Shown here: positions 21,265-30,917 of the stretch, in pieces
Layout: each line of letters begins with the position of its first letter
Numbering within the stretch: position 1 is the stretch's first letter
Source of the DNA: Brevibacterium paucivorans
GTDB taxonomy: Bacteria > Actinomycetota > Actinomycetes > Actinomycetales > Brevibacteriaceae
Assembly (NCBI RefSeq): GCF_016907735.1
Contig: NZ_JAFBCP010000001.1
Span: forward strand, 2,294,001 to 2,358,000
DNA length: 64,000 nucleotides
Direction: 5' to 3'
Position numbers and translations under genes: made by a program
The notes under the pieces: generated by a model
What the model was told of the DNA's origin: nothing
What the model saw: the letters and a program-made list of their open reading frames with translations, nothing else
Database searches by the model: none

Positions 21265-22749
21265 GTGACAGACGCATCAGATCGCAAGAATAACTCGCGT
21301 GGCTCGCGCGGAGGTCGTGGGCCAGGGGGCCGCGGCCGAGGTGGTAAGAAGTTTCAGGGTCACCGGGAACGTCCCAAGGCGAACCCCCGGGTGATCGCGT
21401 GGGAGGTTCTGCGCGATGTGGACCTCAACGATGCGTACGCAAACTTGTTGTTGCCCGCTAAACTTGAGCGCACACGCATGAGTGGGCCGGATGCGGCCAT
21501 GTGTACGGAAATGACGTACGGAACCCTGCGTGCCCGACGGTTCTACGACGCCATCATCGAAAAAGTGTCTGACCGTCCCGTTGATCAGATCGAAGCCGCC
21601 GTGCTCAACGCAATGCGCCTTGGCGCCCATCAAATCCTGGCCATGCGCGTGGCAGATCACGCTGCCGTCTCTGAAACCGTGGGCGTGATCAGCAAGAACG
21701 CTGACAGTAAGATTGCGAACCGCGCCGCCGGGTTCGTCAACGCGATTCTGCGCCGGATCACGGAGAAGTCCCGCGAAGAATGGCTCGAGGTCGTGACTGA
21801 AGGGCTCAGTGACGACGAACGCCTGGAAATCTCCACCTCCCACCCGGCCTGGATCATTCGGTCACTTCGCCAAGCACTTGTTGCCAACGGGCGAAACGCC
21901 GAGGAACTCACACAACTGCTCGAAGCCCACAACACGCCTGCCCGCGTGTGCCTATCCGTTCTGGACGGAACCCGCGACCAGGTAGCGCAGAAGCACGGCG
22001 AACCCACCGAACTCTCGCCCATCGGAGTGACCCTCACCCACGGCGACCCCGCGCACGTGGATGCCGTTGCCAGCGGGCACGCCCGGGTTCAGGACGAAGG
22101 GTCACAGCTCGTCGCCCTGGCGCTCGTGGAAGCGGAAGCCCACGAAGACCCTTCTGACCCATGGCTTGACCTGTGCGCGGGCCCAGGAGGAAAGACCTCG
22201 GTGCTGGCCGCGCACGCGGGCAACAAGAAGGTGGACGCGGTCGACGCCTCGGCACACCGTACGGAACTCGTGAAAGACTCCACCCGCGCGTTCGACAACG
22301 TGCAGGCAGTTAACGACGACGGTCGCGAATTCGCGGCGGCCCACCCCAACACGTACGCCAGGGTGCTGGTCGACGTGCCGTGCTCCGGCCTCGGAGCGCT
22401 CCGACGTCGCCCCGAAGCCCGGTGGCGCCGCAAACCCAGCGACATTGGCGCGCTTGGGGGAGTCCAACGCGATCTTCTGCGCACTGCGATCGAAGCCACC
22501 AAATCCGGCGGGGTCATCGCCTACACCACATGCTCACCGCACGTGGCAGAAACCCTGATGGTGATCGAAGACATCGTGAAGAAGCAGCCGGTGACGGTCA
22601 TGGACGCCCCCGAGGTGGTTGCCCAGCTGTCCGGAAAGCCGGCCCAAACTTTTGAATCAGCAACCGTAGCTTCCGGACGTGTGGTGCAACTGTGGCCACA
22701 CATCCACTCGACCGACGGAATGTTCCTAGCCCTTCTGAAGAAAGACTGA
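21265..22749 (+). CDS. rsmB: 16S rRNA m5C methyltransferase RsmB-like
   Basis: Methylates a cytosine in 16S rRNA (C967 in E. coli). The 494 residues open with a glycine- and arginine-rich tail of about 40 residues (RGSRGGRGPGGRGRGGK), then an N-terminal NusB-like domain, then the methyltransferase with DLCAGPGGKTSVLAAHAG, DVPCSGLGALRRRPEARW and AYTTCSPHVAET; the two cysteines in PCSG and TTCS are the expected catalytic pair. The GTG start has AGAAGGA upstream. Order fmt-rsmB-rpe is common in actinobacteria. Confidence 0.94.
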   Translation: MTDASDRKNNSRGSRGGRGPGGRGRGGKKFQGHRERPKANPRVIAWEVLRDVDLNDAYANLLLPAKLERTRMSGPDAAMCTEMTYGTLRARRFYDAIIEKVSDRPVDQIEAAVLNAMRLGAHQILAMRVADHAAVSETVGVISKNADSKIANRAAGFVNAILRRITEKSREEWLEVVTEGLSDDERLEISTSHPAWIIRSLRQALVANGRNAEELTQLLEAHNTPARVCLSVLDGTRDQVAQKHGEPTELSPIGVTLTHGDPAHVDAVASGHARVQDEGSQLVALALVEAEAHEDPSDPWLDLCAGPGGKTSVLAAHAGNKKVDAVDASAHRTELVKDSTRAFDNVQAVNDDGREFAAAHPNTYARVLVDVPCSGLGALRRRPEARWRRKPSDIGALGGVQRDLLRTAIEATKSGGVIAYTTCSPHVAETLMVIEDIVKKQPVTVMDAPEVVAQLSGKPAQTFESATVASGRVVQLWPHIHSTDGMFLALLKKD

Positions 22750-22752
22750 GCC

Positions 22753-23406
22753 GTGAAAATTCACCCTTCTATTCTTTCTGCCGACTTCGCCAACCTCGAA
22801 ACCGAACTCAAGCGCATCAGCAACGCCGACATGGCCCACGTCGATGTCATGGACAACCACTTCGTGCCCAACCTGACATTTGGCCCACCGGTGGTTGAAC
22901 GGATCAAAGCCGTGTCGCCGGTTCCCATCGACGCTCACCTCATGATCGCCGACGCCGACCGCAACGCACCCGTGTACGCAGAAATGGGGTGCGAATCCGT
23001 GACGTTCCACCTCGAAGCCGCTACCGCTCCCGTGCGTCTAGCCCGGGAACTGCGCCGGCTGGGTGCGCAAGCCTCGGTGGCAATCAAGCCGGCCACCCCA
23101 GTCGAGCCGCTGTTCGACCTGTTAGGGGAGTTCGATCAAGTGCTCATCATGACGGTGGAGCCAGGCTTTGGCGGCCAGAAGTTCCTGGACGTGTGCCTGC
23201 CCAAGGTGAAGCGTCTGCGTGCAGCGATCTCCGAGCAGAACATGAAGGTCAACATCCAAGTTGATGGCGGAATCTCAGCTTCAACCTTGGACCAAGCAGT
23301 CGAAGCCGGGGCCAACGTTTTTGTCGCAGGCTCTGCCGTGTACGGAACCGAAAACCCCGCAGCCACGATCGACGAACTGCGCGCCCAAGCACTGGCTCAC
23401 CAGTAA
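22753..23406 (+). CDS. rpe: Ribulose-phosphate 3-epimerase
   Basis: Interconverts ribulose 5-phosphate and xylulose 5-phosphate. The 217 residues form a TIM barrel with [17 protein letters not shown] at the N-terminus, [20 protein letters not shown] with metal-binding residues, [12 protein letters not shown] and the phosphate site [10 protein letters not shown] and FVAGSAVYG. The GTG start lies 3 bases after rsmB; the stop overlaps pnuC (TAATG). Confidence 0.96.
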   Translation: MKIHPSILSADFANLETELKRISNADMAHVDVMDNHFVPNLTFGPPVVERIKAVSPVPIDAHLMIADADRNAPVYAEMGCESVTFHLEAATAPVRLARELRRLGAQASVAIKPATPVEPLFDLLGEFDQVLIMTVEPGFGGQKFLDVCLPKVKRLRAAISEQNMKVNIQVDGGISASTLDQAVEAGANVFVAGSAVYGTENPAATIDELRAQALAHQ

Positions 23407-24071
23407 TGGAACTTTTCACATGGCTCAACACACCGGTTTTTGAACTGCTGGGCAAACCGGTCCCGTGGTCCGACTTCCTGGGCAACATCTTCGCTCTACT
23501 GACCGTGTACCTGGCGCTCAAACGCAACATCTTGTCGTGGCCGGTGCAGATCCTGGGATCAGTACTCCTGTTTTCTGCGTCGGTGTCTGCTCACTTAGGC
23601 GGTAATGCGAGTCGGCAGGTGGTCATCATCATCGCCGCGGTGTGGGGCTGGATGACGTGGAAGAAGAGCCACGAAGAATCCGGTGAAGTGCGCGTGCGCT
23701 GGGCAACTGCGCGTGAACGCGTGGTGCTAGTGGTCGCCCTGCTCGTGGGCACGCTGGGCTTCGGATACATTTTGCACCTGGGCAACTGGTCGTGGAACCC
23801 GTTCCCGGACGCGTATATCTTCGTGGGCTCGCTGGTAGCCATGTACGCGCAAGGAAAAGCCGTCGTCGAATTTTGGTTCGTTTGGCTGGCAGTTGACCTG
23901 GTGGGAATTCCCCTAGCCATCATGGGTGGTCTGCTGTTTTCCGGGATCGTGTATTTCATCTTCCTCATCATGGTGATTGTGGGAATCGTGGACTGGGCAA
24001 AACGGAGCCGGCAGACCGTGACCCATCCCTCATCTCGGGCCACCACATTCACGTCAGATGACGTGTACTAG
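23406..24071 (+). CDS. pnuC: Nicotinamide riboside transporter PnuC family
   Basis: Membrane carrier that brings nicotinamide riboside (or a related vitamin precursor) into the cell for NAD salvage. About seven membrane segments are seen in 221 residues, with LGNIFALLTVYLALKRNILSWPVQ and GWMTWKK matching the family, and WFVWLAVDLVGIPL near the end. The C-terminal 20 residues are polar. It begins at the last base of rpe, so the two are cotranscribed. PnuC homologues can carry other vitamins (for example thiamine in PnuT), and the specificity cannot be read here. Its TAG stop is part of the hisE -10 box. Confidence 0.85.
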   Translation: MELFTWLNTPVFELLGKPVPWSDFLGNIFALLTVYLALKRNILSWPVQILGSVLLFSASVSAHLGGNASRQVVIIIAAVWGWMTWKKSHEESGEVRVRWATARERVVLVVALLVGTLGFGYILHLGNWSWNPFPDAYIFVGSLVAMYAQGKAVVEFWFVWLAVDLVGIPLAIMGGLLFSGIVYFIFLIMVIVGIVDWAKRSRQTVTHPSSRATTFTSDDVY

Positions 24072-24074
24072 CAT
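24069..24074 (+). promoter_or_regulatory. Likely -10 box of the leaderless his promoter
   Basis: TAGCAT starts with the pnuC stop codon; 6 bases later comes the hisE GTG. This would drive hisE-hisG and probably the whole his/trp block. Confidence 0.6.
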
Positions 24075-24080
24075 GAAGGC

Positions 24081-24344
24081 GTGAAGACTTTTGACGAGCT
24101 TTTTGCAGAACTTCAGCACAAAGTTGAAACAGGGGACCCGGACTCCTCAACCGTGAAAGAACACGCCGCTGGAGTCCATGCGATCGGGAAGAAGATCGTG
24201 GAAGAAGCCGCCGAGGTGTGGATGGCTGCCGAACACGAAACCGTCGAAGAATTCACCGCCGAAGCGGCCCAGCTCATTTACCACGTCCAGGTCATGATGC
24301 TCGCAAAAGGTGTCAGCCCAGAAGACGTGTACAAACAGCTTTAG
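24081..24344 (+). CDS. hisE: Phosphoribosyl-ATP pyrophosphatase
   Basis: Second step of histidine synthesis, hydrolysing PR-ATP to PR-AMP. The 87 residues form an all-helical MazG-like domain with [15 protein letters not shown], whose glutamates bind magnesium, and [13 protein letters not shown]. It is a separate gene from hisI, as usual in actinobacteria. GTG start, no ribosome site, predicted leaderless. hisG follows 11 bases later. Confidence 0.96.
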   Translation: MKTFDELFAELQHKVETGDPDSSTVKEHAAGVHAIGKKIVEEAAEVWMAAEHETVEEFTAEAAQLIYHVQVMMLAKGVSPEDVYKQL

Positions 24345-24355
24345 CAGGAGATCCC

Positions 24356-25210
24356 ATGTTGCGAATTGCCGTACCCAACAAGGGTGCGTTGTCAGAAGCG
24401 TCCGCGCACATGCTGCGAGAAGCTGGCTACCATCTGCGATCCAACACCAAGACGCTGGTCCACCGCGACAGCGAAAACGACGTGGAGTTCTTCTACCTGC
24501 GCCCGCGCGACATCGCGGTGTATGTAGGTTCGGGGATCCTGGACCTGGGCATCACAGGGCGTGACCTGTTGGCCGAATCGGCAGCGGATGCCCACCAGAT
24601 CATGGAACTGGGCTTTGGCGCTTCCAGGTTCCACTACGCATCCCTCCCCGGGACCTTCAACAGTGTGCACGACCTGGAAGGCAAACGGATCGCCACCAGT
24701 TTCCCCACCTTGGTGAAACGGCACCTGGACGAACACGGCGTCAACGCGCAAACCGTCAAGCTCGACGGTGCCGTGGAAGTGTCGATTGAACTGGGTGTCG
24801 CCGACGCTATCGCCGATGTCGTCGAAACCGGGTCGACCCTGCGTCAAGCTGGTCTGGAAACCTTTGGGGACCCCATCATGCATTCGCAAGGGGTTCTCAT
24901 CGCGCGCGACGGAGTGGAAGACAAAGACCTTCCCGAACGCGCCCACGTTCTTCTGCGTCGCCTCAAATCCGTGAGCGTTGCACGCACCTACGTCATGATG
25001 GACTACGACATCCGGGTCAAAGACTTAGAACGCGCAACCGAACTCACTCCAGGGCTGGAAAGCCCCACGGTCTCAACTCTGCAAGACCCCGAATGGTGCG
25101 CGGTGCGTTCCATGATTAAAACCAAGGACGTCCACGCAGTCATGGACAAGCTGTACGACGTTGGGGCCCGCGCGATTCTGGTGACCAACATTGGCGCCTG
25201 CAGAATTTAA
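24356..25210 (+). CDS. hisG: ATP phosphoribosyltransferase, long form
   Basis: First, feedback-controlled step of histidine synthesis. The ATG at 24356 has AGGAG 5 bases upstream and gives 284 residues; the frame is open upstream inside hisE but without a supported start. The N-terminal catalytic part has IAVPNKGALSEASAHML and the PRPP-binding loop around DAIADVVETGSTLRQAGL. The last 75 residues (from about VARTYVMMDYDI) form the ACT-like regulatory domain that binds histidine, so no HisZ is needed. Confidence 0.96.
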   Translation: MLRIAVPNKGALSEASAHMLREAGYHLRSNTKTLVHRDSENDVEFFYLRPRDIAVYVGSGILDLGITGRDLLAESAADAHQIMELGFGASRFHYASLPGTFNSVHDLEGKRIATSFPTLVKRHLDEHGVNAQTVKLDGAVEVSIELGVADAIADVVETGSTLRQAGLETFGDPIMHSQGVLIARDGVEDKDLPERAHVLLRRLKSVSVARTYVMMDYDIRVKDLERATELTPGLESPTVSTLQDPEWCAVRSMIKTKDVHAVMDKLYDVGARAILVTNIGACRI

Positions 25211-25637
25211 ACCCTTCAGAGCTCGCAAGGTGCGTGCGCTGTGCTTCACGCTCGCACCTATTGTGGTGCTGGCCTATCTGGCACTCTCGATTGCCTTAAC
25301 GGTCATCGAATGGAAGTCCTGGCACGGCTACGACATCGTGTGGATGAACCTGCTTGGACTGCTCTTCGGATTCGTTGTGTGGCGTGTGGGAGCAATTGAA
25401 GCGCGCCCCAGCCCCACAGGCCTCACCGTCCGCAACATCTTCTCCACCCACTTCTACGAGTGGAACCAAATCATCGACGCCCACCTGCCCTTAAGTTCCT
25501 CCTGGGCAGTCTTGGACCTCAACGACGGAACAACCACCTCGGTCATGGCCATCCAACACTCAGATGCTGGGCGGGCACGGAGCGAGATCAACCGATTACG
25601 TACACTCATCGAAACCAACACGAAAGGCGAGCAATGA
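25191..25637 (+). CDS. Small membrane protein with PH domain, next to hisG
   Basis: Function unknown. Two membrane segments (about residues 17-40 and 48-66) are followed by a PH-like beta domain with TGLTVRNIFSTHFYEWNQI. The longest frame starts at TTG 25191 inside hisG; a GTG at 25230 (before RALCF) is another possible start, and neither has a strong ribosome site. It ends with an ATGA overlap into the CoA transferase gene. PH-domain membrane proteins next to hisG occur in other actinobacteria, including mycobacteria. The protein shares its general build with the one at 8830 in the pyr operon. Confidence 0.75.
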   Translation: MAPAEFKPFRARKVRALCFTLAPIVVLAYLALSIALTVIEWKSWHGYDIVWMNLLGLLFGFVVWRVGAIEARPSPTGLTVRNIFSTHFYEWNQIIDAHLPLSSSWAVLDLNDGTTTSVMAIQHSDAGRARSEINRLRTLIETNTKGEQ

Positions 25638-26812
25638 CAGGACCACTGACCGGATACACTGTTGTAGACCTCTCACGCGCATTGGCTGGCCCGCACGCGG
25701 GACAATTGTTCGGCGACTTGGGAGCACGGGTCATCAAAGTCGAAAACCCGGCTGCCGGAGACGACACGCGCTCATGGGGCCCACCCTTCGTGGGGCCGGA
25801 AGACAACCAGCAAGCCACGTATTTCTTGTCGTGTAACCGCAACAAGGAATCCATCGCGCTGGACCTCAAGAGCGACGACGGAAAAGACGTCCTCACCAAG
25901 CTCATTCGCAAAGCCGATGTTCTCATTGAAAACTTCCGCGTAGGCGTTCTTGCGCGTCTGGGCTTTTCGACCGAACAGCTGCACGAAATCAACCCGCGCC
26001 TGGTGATTCTGCAAATCACCGGCTTTGGCCACGACGGACCCGAAGCGATGCGTGCGGGCTACGACCAGATCGCGCAAGGTGAAGCCGGGCTCATGAGCCT
26101 GACCGGACCCGATAAGGACAACATGCAGCGCGTGGGTGTCCCCATTGCGGACCTTCTGGCAGGTATCCACGGAACCCTGGGTGTTTTGGCGGCCCTGCTG
26201 GAGCGCGAGCGCACGGGTCAGGGAAAGGTGGTGCGCACCTCGCTCATTTCTGGCATGGTGGGCGTTCACGCCTTCCAGGGAACCCGCGCAACCGTGGCAC
26301 ACGAAACCCCGCTGCCCGGTGGCAACCACCACCCATCGATCTCACCGTACGGCATGTTCAACTGCAAGGACGGTGCGGTACAAATTTCGGTGGGTAATGA
26401 ACGCCTGTGGCAGAAGTTCTGTGACGCTTTTGGTTTGGACGCGGGCGCCGAAGGGATGGCGACCAACACCGAACGTGTGACCAACCGTCCCGCTGTGACC
26501 GCGGCCGTGGAAGAGAAGTTTGGACAGTACCCGGCTCAGGAGTTGCTTGAGAAGCTCTCCGAGGCCGGTATCCCTGCGGGTAAGGTACGGACCCTTCCCG
26601 AGGTGTATGAATGGGAGCAGGCTCTGTCCCAGCACCTGAAGATCTCCGTTGACCACCCCGTGTTGGGCGACATTGATCTGCCCGGTCCAGCCATCCGGTT
26701 CTTTGACGTGGACGGGGGAGCCGAAACCGAAACCACCCGCCTTGAACATCAGGCTCCTCCTCTTCTCAACGCGGATGACGAGAAGATCCGCGCATGGATC
26801 GAGGAAGCATGA
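25634..26812 (+). CDS. Class III CoA transferase (CaiB/BaiF family)
   Basis: Moves CoA between carboxylic acids. The ATG at 25634, after AAAGGCGAG, gives 392 residues beginning MTGPLTGYTVVDLSRALAGP, the standard family start; the frame is open upstream but that stretch lies in the PH gene. Conserved segments are QLFGDLGARVIKVENP, LSCNRNKESIALDLK, LIENFRVGVLARLG, ITGFGHDGP and GYDQIAQGEAGL with the catalytic Asp. The substrate cannot be told. It overlaps its neighbours by 4 bases at both ends, so it is translated with the following carboxyltransferase, which may act on the CoA ester it forms. Confidence 0.9.
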   Translation: MTGPLTGYTVVDLSRALAGPHAGQLFGDLGARVIKVENPAAGDDTRSWGPPFVGPEDNQQATYFLSCNRNKESIALDLKSDDGKDVLTKLIRKADVLIENFRVGVLARLGFSTEQLHEINPRLVILQITGFGHDGPEAMRAGYDQIAQGEAGLMSLTGPDKDNMQRVGVPIADLLAGIHGTLGVLAALLERERTGQGKVVRTSLISGMVGVHAFQGTRATVAHETPLPGGNHHPSISPYGMFNCKDGAVQISVGNERLWQKFCDAFGLDAGAEGMATNTERVTNRPAVTAAVEEKFGQYPAQELLEKLSEAGIPAGKVRTLPEVYEWEQALSQHLKISVDHPVLGDIDLPGPAIRFFDVDGGAETETTRLEHQAPPLLNADDEKIRAWIEEA

Positions 26813-28311
26813 AACGCCTCTCAGTTTCCGAGCTCCTCGACATCGTTGTAGACCCAGGCACGTTTCAAAGTTGGGACGAAGAACCGATTGTCCCCGCGGG
26901 AGGGATTTCCGAGGACTACGCGGCTGACCTTGAGGCGGCACGCGAGAAGTCCGGGGTTGACGAAGCCGTTGTCACCGGCGAAGGCATGGTGAAAGGCCGG
27001 CGCGTGGCCCTGGTCGCGTGTGAGTTCCGGTTCCTCGCCGGCTCGATCGGTGTGGCGGCAGCCGAACGTTTAGTGCAAGCGATTGAGCGCGCAACGGCCG
27101 AAGGGCTTCCGGTTTTGGCGGGCCCGGCCTCGGGCGGAACCCGCATGCAAGAAGGAACAGTTGCGTTCCTTTCGATGGTCAAGATCACCGCGGCCGTCCA
27201 CGCTCACCGCAAAGCAGGTCTGCCATTCCTGGTGTACCTGCGCCACCCCACAACCGGAGGTGTGTTCGCCTCCTGGGGTTCGCTGGGACACTTCACCGTG
27301 GCCGAACCCGGAGCCCTCGTGGGCTTCCTGGGACCACGCGTGTACGAACAGATCTACAACCAGAAATTCCCTGAAGGCGTGCAGACTTCAGACAATCTGC
27401 ACCGCCACGGAATTATCGACGGAATCATTGGGCCCGAACGGATTCCGGAGACCGTCTCCAAGGTCCTGGGAATCCTCATGGGTGCCCGCGAAGTCCCCAG
27501 CCCTGTAGCCGACCCACACACGGCCCCGGAAGTTGAGCCCAAAGACACGCACGCGTGGGACATCATCACCGCGTCGCGCAACCCAGACCGGCCCGGTGTG
27601 CGCGAACTCCTGCGGTGGGGTGCCAGCGATGTAGTGCCACTGTCTGGAACCGGCCAAGGTGAAAGTGACCGAGGTCTGCTCCTGGCTCTGGCTCGCTTTG
27701 GGTCGGCGCCCGCGATCGTTCTGGGACAAGACCGACGCCGTCAGCGTAGCCACGAACCCATGGGCCCGGCGGCACTTCGCCAGGCCCGCCGCGGAATGGC
27801 CCTGGCTGGTGAACTGCACATTCCTCTTGTCACTGTCATCGACACGCCCGGTGCGGCGCTGTCGAAGGCGGCCGAAGAAGGTGGGCTCGCAGGTGAAATC
27901 GCGCGATCGCTGTCGGACCTGGTGACGCTCAAAGCGCCCACCGTGTCACTCATCATGGGTGAAGGATCCGGCGGCGGAGCACTCGCACTCATTCCCACGG
28001 ATAGGGTTCTCACCGCACAGAACGGCTGGCTGTCGCCGCTTCCGCCGGAAGGGGCCTCGGCGATTGTGTACCGGGACACCGAACACGCTGCCGAGATGGC
28101 GCAATACCAAAAGGTGCAGGCGGAACACTTGAAAGCCAACGGAATTGCCGACCGCATTATTGCGGAAAAGCCCGACGCAACCGATGAGCCGCAAGAGTTC
28201 GTCAAGCGGGTGGCATCAGCTCTCGAGTACGAAATCATCGACCTCATGCGCAAACCCATCCACCGACGCTACGGCCAGCGTCTGGACCGGTACCGGGCAC
28301 TGGGGCTGTAA
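26809..28311 (+). CDS. Fused beta/alpha acyl-CoA carboxylase carboxyltransferase, AccD3-like
   Basis: Transfers a carboxyl group from biotin to an acyl-CoA. The ATG at 26809 follows GAGGAAG and overlaps the CoA transferase stop (ATGA); 500 residues. The N-terminal half is AccD-like ([34 protein letters not shown]) and the C-terminal half AccA-like ([36 protein letters not shown]). The zinc ribbon of E. coli AccD is missing. The overall pattern recalls mycobacterial AccD3 (Rv0904c). No biotin carboxylase or biotin carrier gene is in the window, so it must use partners encoded elsewhere. Confidence 0.9.
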   Translation: MKRLSVSELLDIVVDPGTFQSWDEEPIVPAGGISEDYAADLEAAREKSGVDEAVVTGEGMVKGRRVALVACEFRFLAGSIGVAAAERLVQAIERATAEGLPVLAGPASGGTRMQEGTVAFLSMVKITAAVHAHRKAGLPFLVYLRHPTTGGVFASWGSLGHFTVAEPGALVGFLGPRVYEQIYNQKFPEGVQTSDNLHRHGIIDGIIGPERIPETVSKVLGILMGAREVPSPVADPHTAPEVEPKDTHAWDIITASRNPDRPGVRELLRWGASDVVPLSGTGQGESDRGLLLALARFGSAPAIVLGQDRRRQRSHEPMGPAALRQARRGMALAGELHIPLVTVIDTPGAALSKAAEEGGLAGEIARSLSDLVTLKAPTVSLIMGEGSGGGALALIPTDRVLTAQNGWLSPLPPEGASAIVYRDTEHAAEMAQYQKVQAEHLKANGIADRIIAEKPDATDEPQEFVKRVASALEYEIIDLMRKPIHRRYGQRLDRYRALGL

Positions 28312-29072
28312 TGTCGCTCGCAGCTCGTGTCATTCCGTGCCTCGACGTCAAAGACGGTCGAGTGGTCAAGGGCGTGAACTTCATGGACCTCCGCGACGCC
28401 GGAGACCCCATCGAATGTGCCCGCGCCTACGCGGCTGAAGGCGCCGACGAACTGGTGTTCCTCGACGTCACAGCGTCCAGCTCCGGCCGCGCACCCACCT
28501 ATGACATGGTCAACCAGGTGGCCCAAGAAATCTTCATCCCGTTCGCCGTGGGAGGTGGCATCCGGTCGTGTGACGACGTCGACCGCATGTTGCGCGAAGG
28601 TGCGGACAAAGTGGGGGTGAACACGGCTGCTATCGCACGTCCCGAACTCATCTCGGAGATCGCCAGGCGCTTTGGCAACCAAGTGTTGGTGTTGTCAGCC
28701 GACGTTCGCAGATCACCCGCGACCACCTCGGGCATGGAAGTCACCACGCACGGCGGGCGCACGGGAACGGGGATCGACGCGCTGGAGTGGTTGGCGCGAG
28801 CCCAGGATCTGGGAGCCGGCGAAATCTTGCTCAACAGCATGGATGCAGACGGCACCAAAAAGGGATTCGACCTCGAGATGATCGAACAGGCACGCCAGGT
28901 CGTGGACCTGCCACTCATCGCCTCCGGTGGGGCCGGCGCGGTCGAACACTTTGCGCCGGCGATTCGCGCAGGAGCCGACGCCGTGCTCGCAGCCAGCGTA
29001 TTCCACTTTGGGGACTTCACGATCGGGGACGTGAAAGCGGAACTGAAACGCGAAGGAATCGACGTTCGATGA
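28311..29072 (+). CDS. hisF: Imidazole glycerol phosphate synthase, cyclase subunit
   Basis: Forms imidazole glycerol phosphate with ammonia supplied by HisH. The 253-residue TIM barrel has [19 protein letters not shown] at the N-terminus with the first catalytic Asp, [21 protein letters not shown], and the second Asp in [13 protein letters not shown]. The usual ADARR-type segment reads [13 protein letters not shown]. hisH is not in the window. It overlaps the carboxyltransferase stop (TAATG) and hisI (ATGA). Confidence 0.96.
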   Translation: MSLAARVIPCLDVKDGRVVKGVNFMDLRDAGDPIECARAYAAEGADELVFLDVTASSSGRAPTYDMVNQVAQEIFIPFAVGGGIRSCDDVDRMLREGADKVGVNTAAIARPELISEIARRFGNQVLVLSADVRRSPATTSGMEVTTHGGRTGTGIDALEWLARAQDLGAGEILLNSMDADGTKKGFDLEMIEQARQVVDLPLIASGGAGAVEHFAPAIRAGADAVLAASVFHFGDFTIGDVKAELKREGIDVR

Positions 29073-29416
29073 GTGAAATTGCAGTAACGGACGTGTCCTA
29101 CGGCCCTAACGGGCTGGTGCCTGCAGTCGTGCAAGACACGCACACAAAGGACGTGCTCATGCTCGCCTGGATGAACGAAGAGGCCCTGCGTCTGACTCTG
29201 ACAACGGGCAAGGCCACGTACTGGTCACGGTCACGACAACAGCTCTGGGTGAAAGGTGAAACCTCCGGGCACACGCAGAAGGTAGTGAGCGTGCACGTGG
29301 ATTGTGACGCTGATACCGTTCTTCTCGAAGTTGAACAGACCGGGGCCGCATGCCACACGCTCACACCCACGTGCTTCACAGGAAGAAGGCTCAATGCAGA
29401 TGACGTCACTGAGTGA
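29069..29416 (+). CDS. hisI: Phosphoribosyl-AMP cyclohydrolase
   Basis: Opens the purine ring of PR-AMP in the third step of histidine synthesis. The ATG at 29069 overlaps hisF and gives 115 residues. The whole family signature is visible: [44 protein letters not shown] and [12 protein letters not shown], with the Cys and Asp residues that bind zinc and magnesium. Its last 23 bases overlap trpE, which ties histidine and tryptophan genes into one unit. Confidence 0.96.
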   Translation: MSEIAVTDVSYGPNGLVPAVVQDTHTKDVLMLAWMNEEALRLTLTTGKATYWSRSRQQLWVKGETSGHTQKVVSVHVDCDADTVLLEVEQTGAACHTLTPTCFTGRRLNADDVTE

Positions 29417-30917
29417 GTTCACGCGCTTAGGCGATAAACACAGAATCGTCCCGGTGTACGCCACCGTGTTGGCTGACAACGAAACGCCACTGTCGGTGTA
29501 CCGCAAGATCACACGAGGCAACCCCGGCGAGTTCCTGCTTGAGTCCGCTTCAAACGGGACGTGGTCACGGTACTCCTTTGTGGGGCGTAACCCTCTGGCC
29601 ACCATCACTGCTGACGCCAACGGTGAGGTCGTGTGGTTGGGCGAGGTTCCCGAAGGTGCGCCTACGCAGGGTGACCCGTTGTCAGTAGTGGAAGATGTGC
29701 TCGAGCTTCTGCAGGCGGCTCCGCACCCATCTTTGCCGCCCATGATTTCGTCCTTAGTGGGGTACTTGGGTTGGGACATTATCCGGCGCATTGAAAACCT
29801 GGGGCCCAGCCCGTTGCGCGAGGACGCGCTTCCAGAACTGTCCATGTCGATTCCCGGCGACGTGGTGATCGTAGACCACTACACCAACGAGCTCACGTTG
29901 GTGGCCAACGTAGTCAACGTCAACGGTGAAGAGTCCGGAATCGAAGCGGCCTATCAACGTGGGGTTGAGCGGGTTGAACGTCTGCTGGCCGATATCAACA
30001 CGTCCAGTGACCCGTCCTTGAGCGTCTACACGCGACCCACCCCAGAGGTCTCGTACAGGACGGAACCCGCGGATTACTTGGCAGCGATCGACGAAGCGAA
30101 GAAGCGGATTGTCGACGGCGATATTTTCCAAGTGGTGCTGGGGCAGCGATTCGACATGGACGTGGACGCCACACCACTTGACGTGTACCGCATGTTGCGC
30201 AACACCAACCCCAGCCAGTTCATGTACATCATGAACATGCCGGGAGTCGACGGCGACGACTTCACTGTCATCGGCTCGTCCCCGGAAGCGTTGGTGACCG
30301 TGAAAGACTCTGAAGTTGTTACCCACCCCATTGCGGGGTCGCGCCCACGTGGCACTACGGATGCGCAGGACGCCGCGCTGGCTCGCGAGCTCTTGGCTGA
30401 TGAGAAGGAACGCGCTGAACACCTCATGTTGGTGGACCTTGCGCGCAACGACCTGGCCAAAGTGTGTGTTCCCGGGACCGTTGACGTGGTCGAATACATG
30501 GAGATTGAACGGTACAGCACCATCATGCACATCGGATCCACGGTCACGGGTCAGTTGCGCGACGGTGTGACGGGCGTGGACGTCGTCAAGGCCACGTTTC
30601 CCGCCGGCACGCTGTCAGGGGCTCCCAAGCCGTCGGCCCTTCGGATCATTGACGAACTCGAAACCGTCTCCCGCAACGTGTATGGCGGGGTCGTGGGGTA
30701 CATGAGTTTCGCGGGTGACCTGGACTTGGCGATCGCGATCCGCACCGGTGTCATGCGCGCAGGCACACTCACGGTGTACGCCGGCGCCGGAATCGTGGCC
30801 GACTCCGATCCAGAATCAGAACTCACGGAATCGAAAAACAAGGCCGCCTCCGTGCTCAACGCCGGCGCGGCCGCGAACACCCTCGGTTCTGTGGGGACAC
30901 GCGGGGAGGACGAGTGA
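29394..30917 (+). CDS. trpE: Anthranilate synthase component I
   Basis: Converts chorismate to anthranilate with ammonia from TrpG. I choose ATG 29394 (507 residues) with GGAAGAAGG 4 bases upstream; a second ATG at 29400 is equally compatible with the family. The feedback motif FLLESA near residue 43 marks the tryptophan-binding site. The chorismate-binding half has [32 protein letters not shown], the [13 protein letters not shown] segment and [19 protein letters not shown]. No trpG lies beside it. It overlaps the next gene as GTGA. Confidence 0.95.
   Translation: MQMTSLSEFTRLGDKHRIVPVYATVLADNETPLSVYRKITRGNPGEFLLESASNGTWSRYSFVGRNPLATITADANGEVVWLGEVPEGAPTQGDPLSVVEDVLELLQAAPHPSLPPMISSLVGYLGWDIIRRIENLGPSPLREDALPELSMSIPGDVVIVDHYTNELTLVANVVNVNGEESGIEAAYQRGVERVERLLADINTSSDPSLSVYTRPTPEVSYRTEPADYLAAIDEAKKRIVDGDIFQVVLGQRFDMDVDATPLDVYRMLRNTNPSQFMYIMNMPGVDGDDFTVIGSSPEALVTVKDSEVVTHPIAGSRPRGTTDAQDAALARELLADEKERAEHLMLVDLARNDLAKVCVPGTVDVVEYMEIERYSTIMHIGSTVTGQLRDGVTGVDVVKATFPAGTLSGAPKPSALRIIDELETVSRNVYGGVVGYMSFAGDLDLAIAIRTGVMRAGTLTVYAGAGIVADSDPESELTESKNKAASVLNAGAAANTLGSVGTRGEDE

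Noticed and set aside
24218-24355. Upstream extension of hisG
   Set aside because: It runs in another frame through hisE; AGGAG before ATG 24356 and the standard HisG N-terminus fix the start.
29304-29393. N-terminal extension of trpE, and a trp leader peptide with attenuator
   Set aside because: The upstream part of the trpE frame lies inside hisI, whose zinc motif there is certain. With hisI overlapping trpE there is no room for a leader peptide or terminator.
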